A stretch of 14,714 nt of DNA from CAYWHE01 sp964458125 (GCA_964458125.1 CAYWHE010000096.1:1-14714), one strand, 5' to 3'; shown: positions 6,034 to 14,635, counted from the stretch's first letter. Made by a program: numbers and translations. The notes: generated by a model not told the origin, from the sequence alone.

Positions 6034-8121
6034 ATGAAAATTTATTTTTTCGTCTCGCTATCTTTATTCCTGTTCCTGCTGGCGGACCTCCGTGCGCAGA
6101 CTTTTCCCGGCGGCTCCGGGAATATTACGGATGACGGACAGGTCAATGACTTTACCGCTCCGGTGAGCGGACTTTCTCCCGCCATATTGGATTCGGCATT
6201 CGGGGTGGTAACGGTTTGCCTGGATATTACGCATTCCTACGATTCCGATCTCGACATACACCTGGTGGCTCCCGATGGTACGGAAATCAACCTGGCCTCC
6301 GGACTCGGCGGTCCGGGTGATAATTTTACAGCCACCTGTTTCGACCAGAATGCCGCTACGGGCATCGTAAACGGCTCGCCGCCCTTTTCCGGAAGCTGGA
6401 AACCCCAGGAAACACTTGGCAATATGAATAACGGCCAGAGCGGTGACGGGACCTGGAAACTGCGGATCGTGGATACCTATCCTCAGGATGCAGGCGTTGT
6501 CAACAGCTGGAGCATAACCTTCGGGCCAAACCCGGCCACACCGTTTGCTTTTCAATCCTCCAACCTGCCCATCCTCATTTTAAATACCAATGGCGCAGGC
6601 ATTCCCAATGAACCTAAAATACCCGGAACCATGGGAATCATTTTTAACGGCCCCGGCATGATGAACCATGTGACGGATCCGTTCAATGATTTTTTCGGGG
6701 ACATGGGTATTGAAAAAAGAGGCGCCTATTCCCAGTCCCTGCCGCAAAAGCCCTATAACATTGAATTGCGTGACTCCGCAGGGCAGGAGCTGAACGCATC
6801 CCTCCTGGGCATGCCTCCCGAACACGACTGGTGTTTAATTGCCAATTACAACGACAAGGTTTTTATCCGGAACGTACTGGCCTATGAACTTTTTGCGGGT
6901 ATGGGGAATTACGCATCGCGCACACGCCTGTGCGAGGTGGTGCTCAACGGCAGTTACCAGGGCATTTATATGTTGTGTGAATCGGTTAAACGGGACGCCA
7001 ACCGTATCGCTATTGCCTCGCTGGACAGCAGCATGAACACTTCTCCCGATGTAACCGGGGGTTATGTGATTAAAAATGATTACTGGAACTCCACGAACAG
7101 CTGGCTGCTTCAGCATCATCCCATCGATCACCCCAACCTGGATGTGCATCTCGTTTACCATTACCCGAAACCGGACCGGATCACGCTTTCCCAAAAATCC
7201 TACCTGCAGGGATTCATCAACAATTTTGAAAACGCCCTTTACAGCCCGGGATTCGCTCATCCGCTGACCGGATACCGCCAGTACCTGGACGTTTCATCCT
7301 TTGTGGATTACCTCATCGTGAATGAACTGGCCCGGAACAACGATGGATTTAAAAAGAGCTCCTATTTTTATAAGGACCGTGACGGGGCCTTCCAGGTATC
7401 CAGACTGAAGGCCGGACCGGTATGGGATTTCGACTGGGCCTGGAAGAACATTCCGGGCTGCAGCATTTTTGAAGCCACCGATGGCTCGGGCTGGGCGCAC
7501 CACATCAACGACTGCTACACCGATGTGAACTCACCGGGCTGGTATGTGAGGCTGATGCAGGATACCAATTTTCAGAATGACTTTCGCTGCCGCTGGGATT
7601 ACTTCCGCAGCAACCTGCTCGATACGGTCAACCTGCATGCATACATTGATTCCATGGCCCAGGTCCTGGATTCGGCACAGGTGCGACATTTTGAGAAATG
7701 GGGAAACCTGGGTGTGAGTACCGGAACACCGGAGGTGGAACCCGATCTGCCAACCTTCTCCCTGCACATCGCTCAATTTAAAAACTGGATCGATGAACGG
7801 ATAAACTGGCTGGACAACAACATACCCGGAAATTCCAATACCTGCGGCTGGCTGGGTATTGCTGCGGCAGTTTCCTTACAGGGTCCATGGATATATCCCA
7901 ACCCGGCTGATGACTTTTTTTACGTAAAAAGCCTGCCGGTTTCTTCCGGACAAAACCTCACCATTTATGATCTTCAGGGAAAGGCACTTTCAAAACCGGT
8001 CAGGATCACACCCGGAACAAAACTAAACACCTCCCTGCTTGAAAACGGATTTTACCTTGTCCGGATCACGGCAGACAACGGTGTTCTGGCGGGCAACCTG
8101 AAATTAACGGTGCTGCACTAA
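6034..8121 (+). CDS. Secreted P-domain / CotH kinase-like protein with T9SS sorting domain
   Basis: This is a 695-residue protein from the ATG at 6034; a frame start at 6013 would add seven residues within the promoter. Domains in order are a signal peptide (1-22, ending LRAQ) and a proprotein convertase P-domain (about 25-165, with HSYDSDLDIHLVAPDGTEI and GDGTWKLRIVD). A CotH kinase-like domain follows (about 178-595), then a T9SS sorting domain from YPNPADD (621) to the end. CotH proteins are atypical kinases; the Bacillus enzyme phosphorylates spore-coat proteins. Candidate acidic catalytic or metal residues here are in RNNDGF (434-439) and PVWDFDW (462-468), the pattern expected for the family. 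P-domains usually accompany subtilisin-like proteases, but no protease domain is present. The likely location is the cell surface. The gene converges with gmhA, 31 bases away. The domain calls are strong; kinase activity and substrate are inference. Confidence 0.9.
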   Translation: MKIYFFVSLSLFLFLLADLRAQTFPGGSGNITDDGQVNDFTAPVSGLSPAILDSAFGVVTVCLDITHSYDSDLDIHLVAPDGTEINLASGLGGPGDNFTATCFDQNAATGIVNGSPPFSGSWKPQETLGNMNNGQSGDGTWKLRIVDTYPQDAGVVNSWSITFGPNPATPFAFQSSNLPILILNTNGAGIPNEPKIPGTMGIIFNGPGMMNHVTDPFNDFFGDMGIEKRGAYSQSLPQKPYNIELRDSAGQELNASLLGMPPEHDWCLIANYNDKVFIRNVLAYELFAGMGNYASRTRLCEVVLNGSYQGIYMLCESVKRDANRIAIASLDSSMNTSPDVTGGYVIKNDYWNSTNSWLLQHHPIDHPNLDVHLVYHYPKPDRITLSQKSYLQGFINNFENALYSPGFAHPLTGYRQYLDVSSFVDYLIVNELARNNDGFKKSSYFYKDRDGAFQVSRLKAGPVWDFDWAWKNIPGCSIFEATDGSGWAHHINDCYTDVNSPGWYVRLMQDTNFQNDFRCRWDYFRSNLLDTVNLHAYIDSMAQVLDSAQVRHFEKWGNLGVSTGTPEVEPDLPTFSLHIAQFKNWIDERINWLDNNIPGNSNTCGWLGIAAAVSLQGPWIYPNPADDFFYVKSLPVSSGQNLTIYDLQGKALSKPVRITPGTKLNTSLLENGFYLVRITADNGVLAGNLKLTVLH

Positions 8122-8152
8122 TCGTTTCGTATATAACGTGAAGCCGTTCCGC

Positions 8153-8728
8153 TCAGGCCGGGAACAGGGCGCGTTCCACTTCCAGAATCAGGTTATGAAT
8201 GACCTTGATATGGATCTCCTGGGCGCGGTCGGCAAAAGCGGAATGCGGTGCCCGTATTTCCACATGACAGAGCCCGGCCATCGCTCCCCCGTCCTTACCC
8301 GTGAGTCCGATGACGGTCATGCCGGTGGCAAGCGCTTTTTTTACGGCTTCGAGGACATTGGCAGAATTTCCGCTGGTGCTGATGGCCAGCAGCACATCGC
8401 CCTTCCGCCCATGGGCTTCAACAAAGCGGGAAAAAATTTTCTCAAAGCCAAAATCATTGCCCGTACAGGTAATATGGGAAGGATCGGAAACGGCAATGGC
8501 CGGAAGCGCCTTGCGGTCGTTGCGGAACCGGCCGGACAGTTCTTCCGCGAAATGCATCGCATCGCACATGGAACCGCCGTTGCCGCAGGAAATCACCGCG
8601 TGACCCGACCGGAAGGCCTGCACCAGTATTTCACCCGCTTTCCTGATGTTCCTGATGTTGGTTTCATCCGACAGGAACAGATCGAGGACCTGACGCGCCT
8701 CTTCCAGTTCTTTTCGTATAGGATCCAT
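8153..8728 (-). CDS. gmhA: Sedoheptulose-7-phosphate (phosphoheptose) isomerase
   Basis: GmhA converts D-sedoheptulose 7-phosphate to D-glycero-D-manno-heptose 7-phosphate, the first step towards the heptose of the lipopolysaccharide inner core, in the cytoplasm. The 191-residue length matches the family (192 in E. coli), and similarity runs end to end. SCGNGGSMCDAMHFAEELSGR (47-67) and STSGNSAN (117-124) mark the SIS sugar-phosphate site. The metal ligands known from E. coli (His61, Glu65, Gln172, His180) correspond to H59, E63, Q170 and H178, so the site is intact. The ATG at 8728 lies two bases after the dsbD stop, which implies co-transcription and probably coupled translation. It is the last gene of the minus-strand run. 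No other heptose-pathway gene is in the window. Confidence 0.96.
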   Translation of the reverse strand: MDPIRKELEEARQVLDLFLSDETNIRNIRKAGEILVQAFRSGHAVISCGNGGSMCDAMHFAEELSGRFRNDRKALPAIAVSDPSHITCTGNDFGFEKIFSRFVEAHGRKGDVLLAISTSGNSANVLEAVKKALATGMTVIGLTGKDGGAMAGLCHVEIRAPHSAFADRAQEIHIKVIHNLILEVERALFPA

Positions 8729-8730
8729 CG

Positions 8731-10770
8731 TTAGTTGCCTTTCCGGAGGTTATACCGGCAGAGGCCTTCATCCAGGAACCTGCCGTATGTTTTGATGTCG
8801 GGCGTATAGCCTCTTGGTTTGGCCAGTAAATGACCTTTGTTGTCAAGCAGGACGTAATAGGGCTGTGAATTGGTGGTATAGCGCGTGGCCTGCAAATCGC
8901 TCCATTTGTTGCCGGTGGTCCGGATTTTCTTTCCCGTCAGCGGTGACGTGTATTGCCGGCCCTCCGGCAAGGCTTCCTTATCATCCACATACAGGGATAT
9001 CAGCACATACTTTTCCGAGAGACGCTTCAGGATTTCCGGATCGGACCATACGTTGTCTTCCATTTTCCTGCAGTTGACGCAACTCCAGCCGGTGAAATCC
9101 ACTATGACCGGTTTGCCCTGTTCCTTTGCATAAGTCATCCCTTCTTCGTAGTCGTGGAAACAGGTCAGGTTGTGCGGGCAATGGCTGGAATTTTCGGTGA
9201 TCCATTCTTTGTAAAACTCGGGAGGCGGAAAGCCGCTGATGAGTTTGAGCGGTGCGCCCCAGATGCCGGGAATCAGATAAACCGTAAAGGTCAGCACGAG
9301 TATGGCAAAGATGAGACGGGGAACCGATACGTGGGATACGTCGCTGTCGTGTGAAAACTTCAGCTTTCCCAGCAGGTAAAATCCCCACAAGGCGAAGATG
9401 ATCACCCAAAGCGATATGAATATCTCTCGCCGGAGAAATCCCCAGTGGTAGGCCAGGTCCACATTGGACAGGAATTTCAGCGCCAAAGCCAGTTCCAGGA
9501 AACCCAGGCTGACCTTGACGGAGTTCAACCAGCCCCCGGACTTGGGCAGGGAATTGAGCCATCCGGGAAAAGCTGCGAAGAAGGCGAAAGGCAAAGCCAG
9601 AGCCAGTGAAAAACCAGTCATACCGGCCAGGGGCCCCAGGTAACTCCGGCCATGAGCAGCTTCCACCAGCAGGGTTCCGATAATAGGACCCGTGCAGGAA
9701 AAGGAAACCAGGGACAGGGTAAAAGCCATAAAGAAGATGCCGATGAGACCACCCCTGTCTGAGGCGGCATCGGCTTTGTTAACCAGGGAAGAAGGCAGAA
9801 CGATTTCGAAGGCGCCGAAAAAGGAAATGGCAAAAACGATAAAGATCACAAAGAAGGCCAGGTTGAAAAAGGAGTTGCTCGCCAGGTCGTTCAGGGCATC
9901 CGAACCCAGCGTAACGGTAACCAGGAATCCAAGGCCCACATAAATCACGATAATGGAAATGGCGTAGATGACGGCGTTTGCAATTCCCTTTTTTCGTGAA
10001 CCGCTGCGCTTGGTAAAGAAACTCACCGTCATGGGTATCATCGGAAACACGCATGGGGTGAGCAGGGCCAGCAGGCCTCCAAAAATACCGCCGATGAATA
10101 TTCCCCAGATGGAAGTCTCCCTCACCTCGGCGCCTTCGGTTTCACCGCAACCGGGCTCGAGGTATGATCCTGACGTGTCTCCGGCCGATACCTGTGGCAT
10201 GACTTGCAGGCTGTCGGCGGTTTCATTTTTGATTTGCCGTTCCGCAGTATCAGTTGAAACTGCCTCCTCAACAGGGTTGGCCGCATTTCCCTTTGCGGCA
10301 TTTTTATTGAGTGAAAATTTAAAGTCCACATCCGTCGGCGGAAGGCAGTGACTGTCATCGCAACACATGTAATTCAACACCCCTTTTACCTGGAATGGCC
10401 CGGGATTCAGAACCTTTATTTTTTGCTTAAAAACAGCCTCGTGACTGAAATATTTCAGCTTCATTTCGAAATTAGGATCGTATTCTTCCTCTGGCTTGCT
10501 TTCGGAAACCTTGCCTATGAGCTCATAATCCTTGCTTTTTTCGAATGTAAACGTGGTGGGAATAGGGCCTTCCCCGACCAGAAACTGGGAGTAAACATGG
10601 TATTTGTTTTCAATGGCAGCCTTCAGCACAAGCGTGGCCTGTCCGCCGCCTTCTTCCTCCACCGAAAAGGACCATTTCACGGGTTCGAGGATCTGGCTGA
10701 ATACCTTTATCGGGAAGATAAAAAGAAACAGTCCGGTATAACCGGTTAACCGGATGAATTTTTGAATCAC
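8731..10770 (-). CDS. dsbD: Thiol:disulfide interchange protein DsbD (transmembrane thiol reductase)
   Basis: DsbD passes electrons from cytoplasmic thioredoxin across the inner membrane to periplasmic thiol proteins. From the GTG at 10770 it is 679 residues. A signal peptide (about 1-26, ending KVFSQ) is followed by an N-terminal domain (27-155) with the C136-x5-C142 pair in MCCDDSHCLPP. Next is a multi-helix DsbD/CcdA-type membrane domain (about 220-505), with C240 in TPCVFPMIP and C359 in SCTGPIIG. A C-terminal thioredoxin-like domain carries CVNC at 564-567. All three cysteine pairs of the relay are present. The open frame extends upstream to an ATG at 10911, but those 47 residues are basic and unlike a secretion signal. 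The GTG gives a clean signal peptide and follows a TAnnTTTG element. Extra cysteines near 531 and 537 are unexplained. gmhA follows after two bases. Confidence 0.94.
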   Translation of the reverse strand: MIQKFIRLTGYTGLFLFIFPIKVFSQILEPVKWSFSVEEEGGGQATLVLKAAIENKYHVYSQFLVGEGPIPTTFTFEKSKDYELIGKVSESKPEEEYDPNFEMKLKYFSHEAVFKQKIKVLNPGPFQVKGVLNYMCCDDSHCLPPTDVDFKFSLNKNAAKGNAANPVEEAVSTDTAERQIKNETADSLQVMPQVSAGDTSGSYLEPGCGETEGAEVRETSIWGIFIGGIFGGLLALLTPCVFPMIPMTVSFFTKRSGSRKKGIANAVIYAISIIVIYVGLGFLVTVTLGSDALNDLASNSFFNLAFFVIFIVFAISFFGAFEIVLPSSLVNKADAASDRGGLIGIFFMAFTLSLVSFSCTGPIIGTLLVEAAHGRSYLGPLAGMTGFSLALALPFAFFAAFPGWLNSLPKSGGWLNSVKVSLGFLELALALKFLSNVDLAYHWGFLRREIFISLWVIIFALWGFYLLGKLKFSHDSDVSHVSVPRLIFAILVLTFTVYLIPGIWGAPLKLISGFPPPEFYKEWITENSSHCPHNLTCFHDYEEGMTYAKEQGKPVIVDFTGWSCVNCRKMEDNVWSDPEILKRLSEKYVLISLYVDDKEALPEGRQYTSPLTGKKIRTTGNKWSDLQATRYTTNSQPYYVLLDNKGHLLAKPRGYTPDIKTYGRFLDEGLCRYNLRKGN

Positions 10771-10795
10771 AACAGCAATGCTTTTTTTGAACGTC

Positions 10796-10803
10796 CAAAA
10801 GTA
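10796..10803 (-). promoter_or_regulatory. TAnnTTTG -7 element before dsbD
   Basis: On the minus strand TACTTTTG matches the Bacteroidota -7 consensus exactly and ends 25 bases upstream of the GTG at 10770. No TTTG is visible at the expected -33 position. If active, it would drive dsbD and gmhA separately from the exbB-folC operon. Its position inside the longer open frame argues for the GTG start. Confidence 0.45.
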
Positions 10804-10904
10804 GCTATTTTTTGGAAGATAACCGGCCTGGTAAATCGTCCCGGCTACCCGCCTGAAAACGGGTTTTGCCCGTCTCGGCCGGCTGTCCGGGAACCCTTTC
10901 GGTT

Positions 10905-12194
10905 TCAGCAAACCTCTGCGGCAACAAAGGTGCTGCCACCCACAAAGATGATATCGTCTTTTCCGGCCTTTTTTCTGGCATCAGCCAGGGCTTTGCGCAC
11001 GGAGGGGATAACGGTTCCTTCCAGTTTAAATTGCGCGGCTTGTCCGGCCAGTTCATAAGCGTCGAGGGCCCTGGGGATGGAGGCCTGGCAGAAATAATAC
11101 GCGGCCTTCCGGGGCAACAGTTTCAGTATGGCGCTCACATCCTTATCGCTGACCATGCCAAAAACCATGTGCAGTTTTTGATGCGGTATTTTTTTCAGCT
11201 GGCTGATCACCAGGCTGATTCCGGCTGGGTTATGTCCCGTATCACAAATGGTGAGCGGTTTTTTGGATAGTACCTGCCAGCGGCCTTTTAACCCGGTCAG
11301 GGCGGTGATCCGGCCCAGGGCGCCACGAACCGCGCTCATGGGCAATGCAAACCCGGCCTGCCGGGCCAGTTCCAGCGCCATAAAAACTCCTTTGATATTT
11401 CGAACCTGGTACAAGCCCGGCAGGTCAAGTTTGAGATGCTTCATATATGGTTTACCGCTCCGGGAAATGTCCATTTCCAGGTGGGTCACATCCGGTTGTC
11501 TGACGTTGCGAACCGAATATATTTTACCGGCATAATATACCGGTGATCCAGTGATGCGGCCCTTTTCCCTCACCGCATTAACCAGGGGTGCGGACGACTC
11601 TCCGATGATGACAGGAATACCTGCCTTGATGATGCCCGCTTTTTCGGTGGCGATTTGCTCCAGCGTATGGCCAAGCAGGTTCATGTGATCCCAGGCCGTA
11701 TTGGTGATGATGCTGAGTTCGGGCCGGATGACATTGGTGGAATCAAGCCTGCCGCCCAGCCCGGTTTCAATGATGGCGATGTCGACCTGGCGGTTGCGAA
11801 AATAATCAAAGGCCAGGCCCACCGTCATTTCAAAGAAGGAGGGCCGAATGGTTTCGAATGCCTGCCTGTATTTTCCGGTGAATGCCATGACGGCCTGCCG
11901 GCTGATCATTTTTCCGTTGACACGGATGCGTTCCCGGAAGTCGCGGAGATGAGGCGAGGTATAGAGTCCGGTTTTATAACCGGCCTGAATAAAAACGGCA
12001 GCCAGTGCATGGGAGGTGGAGCCTTTGCCATTGGTGCCGGCAATGTGAATGCTTTTGAACGCCTGCTGCGGTTCTCCGAGCAGCTTACATATAGCATGGG
12101 TGTTATCCAGGTTGGCCTTGTACGCGGCTGCGCCCAAACGCTGGTACATGGGCAAAGCGGAATACAGGTAATCGAGCGTTTGTTTCCAGGTCAT
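10905..12194 (-). CDS. folC: Bifunctional dihydrofolate / folylpolyglutamate synthase
   Basis: FolC adds glutamate to dihydropteroate and to reduced folates, using ATP, in the cytoplasm. The 429-residue length fits the family. Motifs in order are the ATP-binding loop AGTNGKGST (52-60), TSPHLRDFRERIRVNG (79-94), ETGLGGRLDSTN (143-154), TNTAWDH followed by EKAGIIKAGIP (164-194), KGRWQ (303-307), DTGHNPAG (318-325) and the terminal VGGSTFVAAEV (418-428). These cover both the Mur-ligase-like centre and the C-terminal domain. Nothing essential seems to be missing. The ATG overlaps the tonB stop by four bases (ATGA), showing translational coupling. The tonB-folC order recurs in Bacteroidota, to my knowledge. 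A gap of 134 bases separates its stop from the preferred dsbD start. Confidence 0.95.
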   Translation of the reverse strand: MTWKQTLDYLYSALPMYQRLGAAAYKANLDNTHAICKLLGEPQQAFKSIHIAGTNGKGSTSHALAAVFIQAGYKTGLYTSPHLRDFRERIRVNGKMISRQAVMAFTGKYRQAFETIRPSFFEMTVGLAFDYFRNRQVDIAIIETGLGGRLDSTNVIRPELSIITNTAWDHMNLLGHTLEQIATEKAGIIKAGIPVIIGESSAPLVNAVREKGRITGSPVYYAGKIYSVRNVRQPDVTHLEMDISRSGKPYMKHLKLDLPGLYQVRNIKGVFMALELARQAGFALPMSAVRGALGRITALTGLKGRWQVLSKKPLTICDTGHNPAGISLVISQLKKIPHQKLHMVFGMVSDKDVSAILKLLPRKAAYYFCQASIPRALDAYELAGQAAQFKLEGTVIPSVRKALADARKKAGKDDIIFVGGSTFVAAEVC

Positions 12195-13093
12195 TGAACG
12201 ATGAACACAAAGGTAATGGTACCCCGTTGTTCTTCGACACCTTCCGGACTGGCGTTGAATTTCGCCTGGAGAGCGGCCTCCCGGGCCTTGCGGTACAGGT
12301 TGGCGCTGGACGTGGTGGATCCCCTGGCGCCCGGGTTGGCATTGGTCACGGTGCCGTATTTGTCCACGGTGATATCCACCACCACCTTCCCGGTTTCCTG
12401 GGAGGTATCGTTGATTTTTGGCGCCTTGAACAGTTTCCTGCCCGCCAGACTGAACGAAACGCCTTTGCCATTTCCATTGCCTCCGTCACCGTATTGTCCG
12501 TCACCGGTTCCATGGTCTCCGCTGCCCGTTTGATCACCGTGTTTTTTTGCGTATAAGGAACCTTCCCTGATGCCCTGGTCACCGGGTTTGCCGGTCTCGC
12601 CTTCATTCCCGGATTTGGATTTGCCCTTATACAAGGCATTGGGATTCACATCGGGCTTTTTCGGTTCAGCCTTCACTTCCTTTTTTTGTTCCTTGGGTGT
12701 TTCCTTCACCACGGGTGCGGGCTTCACCACTTCCGGTTTTTTCTTTTCCTTTTTCGCTTTTTCGGTGGTGTTTACCACGGGCGCCTCTTCCACGTCCTGG
12801 GTGAGTAATTTTTCCTCCTTCTGCGGCTCGCTTTCCTGTCGCTTTTGTGCCTGCTCCATGGCTTTGGATGCCGCCGCATCGGCAGAAGCGGGTTCGGGCT
12901 GCACCTCGCCCATGCCCTCATCGGACAGGCCAAAGTTGACCTCCACCCCAGCCGTATCACTGAACATAGGCGGTTCGGGATTATGAAAAACAACGAGAAA
13001 AAATACCAGCAGTATGAGCCCGTGAAAAACCAGCGTTCCGGCCAGGGCTTTGGCTTTGTTTTTTCGCTCGGTATGAATATCCGTCACCAGCAT
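12191..13093 (-). CDS. tonB: TonB-family energy transducer
   Basis: This 300-residue protein spans the periplasm and couples ExbB-ExbD to outer-membrane TonB-dependent transporters. A single N-terminal membrane helix (about 17-37) contains H24, resembling the conserved membrane histidine of E. coli TonB. A long periplasmic linker follows. It is rich in Glu, Lys and Pro (about 62-150), then in Gly and Asp (about 156-211, with GTGDGQYGDGGNGNGKG). The C-terminal domain (213-300) has AGRKLFKAP, GKVVVDITVDKYGTV and PGARGSTT, a form I know from Bacteroidota TonB/TolA-like proteins. This could instead be the TolA-like component of a TolQRA system; the C-terminal domain favours TonB. The gene starts eight bases after the exbD stop and overlaps folC by four bases. 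Confidence 0.88.
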   Translation of the reverse strand: MLVTDIHTERKNKAKALAGTLVFHGLILLVFFLVVFHNPEPPMFSDTAGVEVNFGLSDEGMGEVQPEPASADAAASKAMEQAQKRQESEPQKEEKLLTQDVEEAPVVNTTEKAKKEKKKPEVVKPAPVVKETPKEQKKEVKAEPKKPDVNPNALYKGKSKSGNEGETGKPGDQGIREGSLYAKKHGDQTGSGDHGTGDGQYGDGGNGNGKGVSFSLAGRKLFKAPKINDTSQETGKVVVDITVDKYGTVTNANPGARGSTTSSANLYRKAREAALQAKFNASPEGVEEQRGTITFVFIVQ

Positions 13094-13101
13094 GGTTTCC
13101 T

Positions 13102-13503
13102 TTATTTACCGGAGGTGTCCGTGGCAAGGATCATTTTAATTTTAAGTTTGTTGCCGATTTCCAGGAGGTTTACCAGGTCCTGGACTGTAATTTCCCTGTC
13201 CACCCGCAACACGGCCGTGGGTTCGCTGGTACCGGCAATCGCTGCTGCCAGCTCTGCGGGAAGGGCATCATAGGCGACCGGCTTGTTGTTGATGAAGTAC
13301 TGGAAATCCTTTGTAACCGAAATGGTCAGGGGCTGTTTGTTCAGGGTTTTGCTGGCCGAAGCTTTGGGCAGAAGCAATTTGATAACATTGGGGTTCACCA
13401 GCGTGGAGGTGATGAGAAAAAAGAGCATCAGGAAAAACATGATGTCGTTCAGGGAGGCTGTGGCGACTTCGGGCGCCACCCGGTGCCGGCGGCGGAGGTT
13501 CAT
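13102..13503 (-). CDS. exbD: Biopolymer transport protein ExbD/TolR family
   Basis: This 133-residue inner-membrane protein has one transmembrane helix (about 18-36) and a periplasmic domain. The helix starts with SLNDIMFFLMLFFLI. D20 corresponds to the aspartate (Asp25 in E. coli ExbD) needed for proton-driven work. The periplasmic part ends in the typical LRVDREITVQDLVNLLEIGN stretch (98-117). With ExbB it forms the proton channel that energises TonB. Its ATG overlaps the exbB stop by four bases, and tonB follows after eight bases, so the three are one translational unit. Confidence 0.94.
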   Translation of the reverse strand: MNLRRRHRVAPEVATASLNDIMFFLMLFFLITSTLVNPNVIKLLLPKASASKTLNKQPLTISVTKDFQYFINNKPVAYDALPAELAAAIAGTSEPTAVLRVDREITVQDLVNLLEIGNKLKIKMILATDTSGK

Positions 13504-14219
13504 GCGGTGGGCTCTTCTAACAAGTCGATAAACTCGACGGCATTGCTTTCGATTTTGAAAATGACCTTATCGGTCATGATGGCCAGGTAATGGTAGCCCA
13601 CGTAAGCGAAAATGCCGATGATCAGCCCGGAGGCGGAAGTGATCATTTTTTCATAAAGACCACCGGCAATCAGTCCGATGCTGATGTTGTCGGCCAGGGA
13701 AATGTTGTAAAAAATCTTTATGACACCGATGATGGTTCCAACGAAACCGAACATGGGCGCGATGCCGGCGATGATGCCGAGGATGGGGAGGTTTTTTTCC
13801 AGCTTGTGAACTTCGAGTTTGCCCGTATTTTCAATGGCCGCTTCAATTTCCCTGACGGGCTTTCCTATCCTGGAAATGCCCTTTTCTATCAGCCTGGCGA
13901 TGGGGCTGTTCGTGTTTTTACACATGGCTTTGGCGGCATCCACGTTGCCATGATGCATAAAATCACGGATGTGGTTCATGAAGTTGTTATCGATGCGGGA
14001 AGCCCTTTTAATGGAAAGGTACCGCTCGATAAAAATATAGATGGCAATCATACTCAGCAACCCGATCGGTATCATGACCGGTCCCCCCTTCACCACCAGT
14101 TCCCAAAGGGATAAGGTATCCGGAATGGGCCCGGCCGGCGCCGCAATGTTGCTGATGGCTTGGTTAATGGTATCCGTTACCGTTCCGGTACCGGTTGAAA
14201 TCTGCAGTAATAGTCCCAT
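13500..14219 (-). CDS. exbB: MotA/TolQ/ExbB proton channel family protein
   Basis: This 239-residue inner-membrane protein forms the channel core of the ExbBD-TonB complex. Three hydrophobic segments are visible at about 46-68, 144-172 and 180-212. A long cytoplasmic region (70-140) lies between the first two. T162 in GFVGTIIGVI and E190 in GGLYEKMITSASGL match conserved polar membrane residues of E. coli ExbB (Thr148 and Glu176). S195 takes the place of Thr181. The short Thr-rich N-terminus before LSLWELVVKGG is typical of Bacteroidota homologues. It is the first gene of the minus-strand operon and overlaps exbD by four bases. Confidence 0.94.
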   Translation of the reverse strand: MGLLLQISTGTGTVTDTINQAISNIAAPAGPIPDTLSLWELVVKGGPVMIPIGLLSMIAIYIFIERYLSIKRASRIDNNFMNHIRDFMHHGNVDAAKAMCKNTNSPIARLIEKGISRIGKPVREIEAAIENTGKLEVHKLEKNLPILGIIAGIAPMFGFVGTIIGVIKIFYNISLADNISIGLIAGGLYEKMITSASGLIIGIFAYVGYHYLAIMTDKVIFKIESNAVEFIDLLEEPTA

Positions 14220-14560
14220 TCGCTGAATTTTCTCTGTTGGTCAATACGATTGGTAAAATTACGAGCATAGGGGTAATGGGCTGGCAAGTACGGATACAGT
14301 TTTAAACAATGATTTGTTGATAAACCAAAAACGAAGACCCGGTGGATTTATTTCATTGTATCCGGCATAAGGTCTCTGATTTCATCACCCGCTTGAACCC
14401 CGGGTTAGCGCTGAACACAAATCCACGTTGAAAAATGCGGTTTTTACCCTCCCGCCTGGAGCGGGATCGTTCTGAGAACCGGTTTTAATTCACCGGCTTT
14501 TTAAATTGAAAATTCCCTGTAAACAATCATACTGACTTTCATCATATTCTAAACTATTTA
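14220..14560. other. Divergent intergenic region upstream of exbB
   Basis: No gene is seen. On the minus strand TAATTTTA (14254-14261), one base off TAnnTTTG, lies 34 bases before the exbB ATG and is a possible -7 element; the nearest upstream TTG is spaced too far (23 bases). A 6-bp hairpin TCCCGC-CTGGA-GCGGGA occupies 14450-14466 without a following T run. A short palindrome, AACCCCGGGTT, lies at 14396-14406. This region must contain the promoters of both the exbB operon and the gene starting at 14636. Confidence 0.4.
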
Positions 14561-14592
14561 TTTGGCCCACCGAGAATTTACCCTTATATTTG
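14561..14592 (+). promoter_or_regulatory. Bacteroidota promoter (TTTG-N20-TAnnTTTG) before the last gene
   Basis: TTTG at 14561-14564 is followed after 20 bases by TATATTTG at 14585-14592. This is one base wider than the usual 19 but otherwise matches the consensus. Transcription would start near 14599, about 37 bases before the ATG at 14636. It supports a real gene at the window edge. Confidence 0.6.
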
Positions 14593-14635
14593 ACCTATAT
14601 TAATTATTTTTTCAGAACTTTTTAAACCTGCAACC

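Noticed and set aside
8122..8152. Bidirectional terminator between the convergent CotH-like gene and gmhA
   Set aside because: Only a 4-bp pairing (AACG/CGTT) is visible in the 31 bases, with no T run.
8138..8734. Plus-strand open frame of 198 codons
   Set aside because: It is the antisense shadow of gmhA, whose protein matches its family end to end with all metal ligands.
14450..14466. Hairpin TCCCGC-CTGGA-GCGGGA as an intrinsic terminator
   Set aside because: No T run follows on either strand and the stem is only 6 bp.
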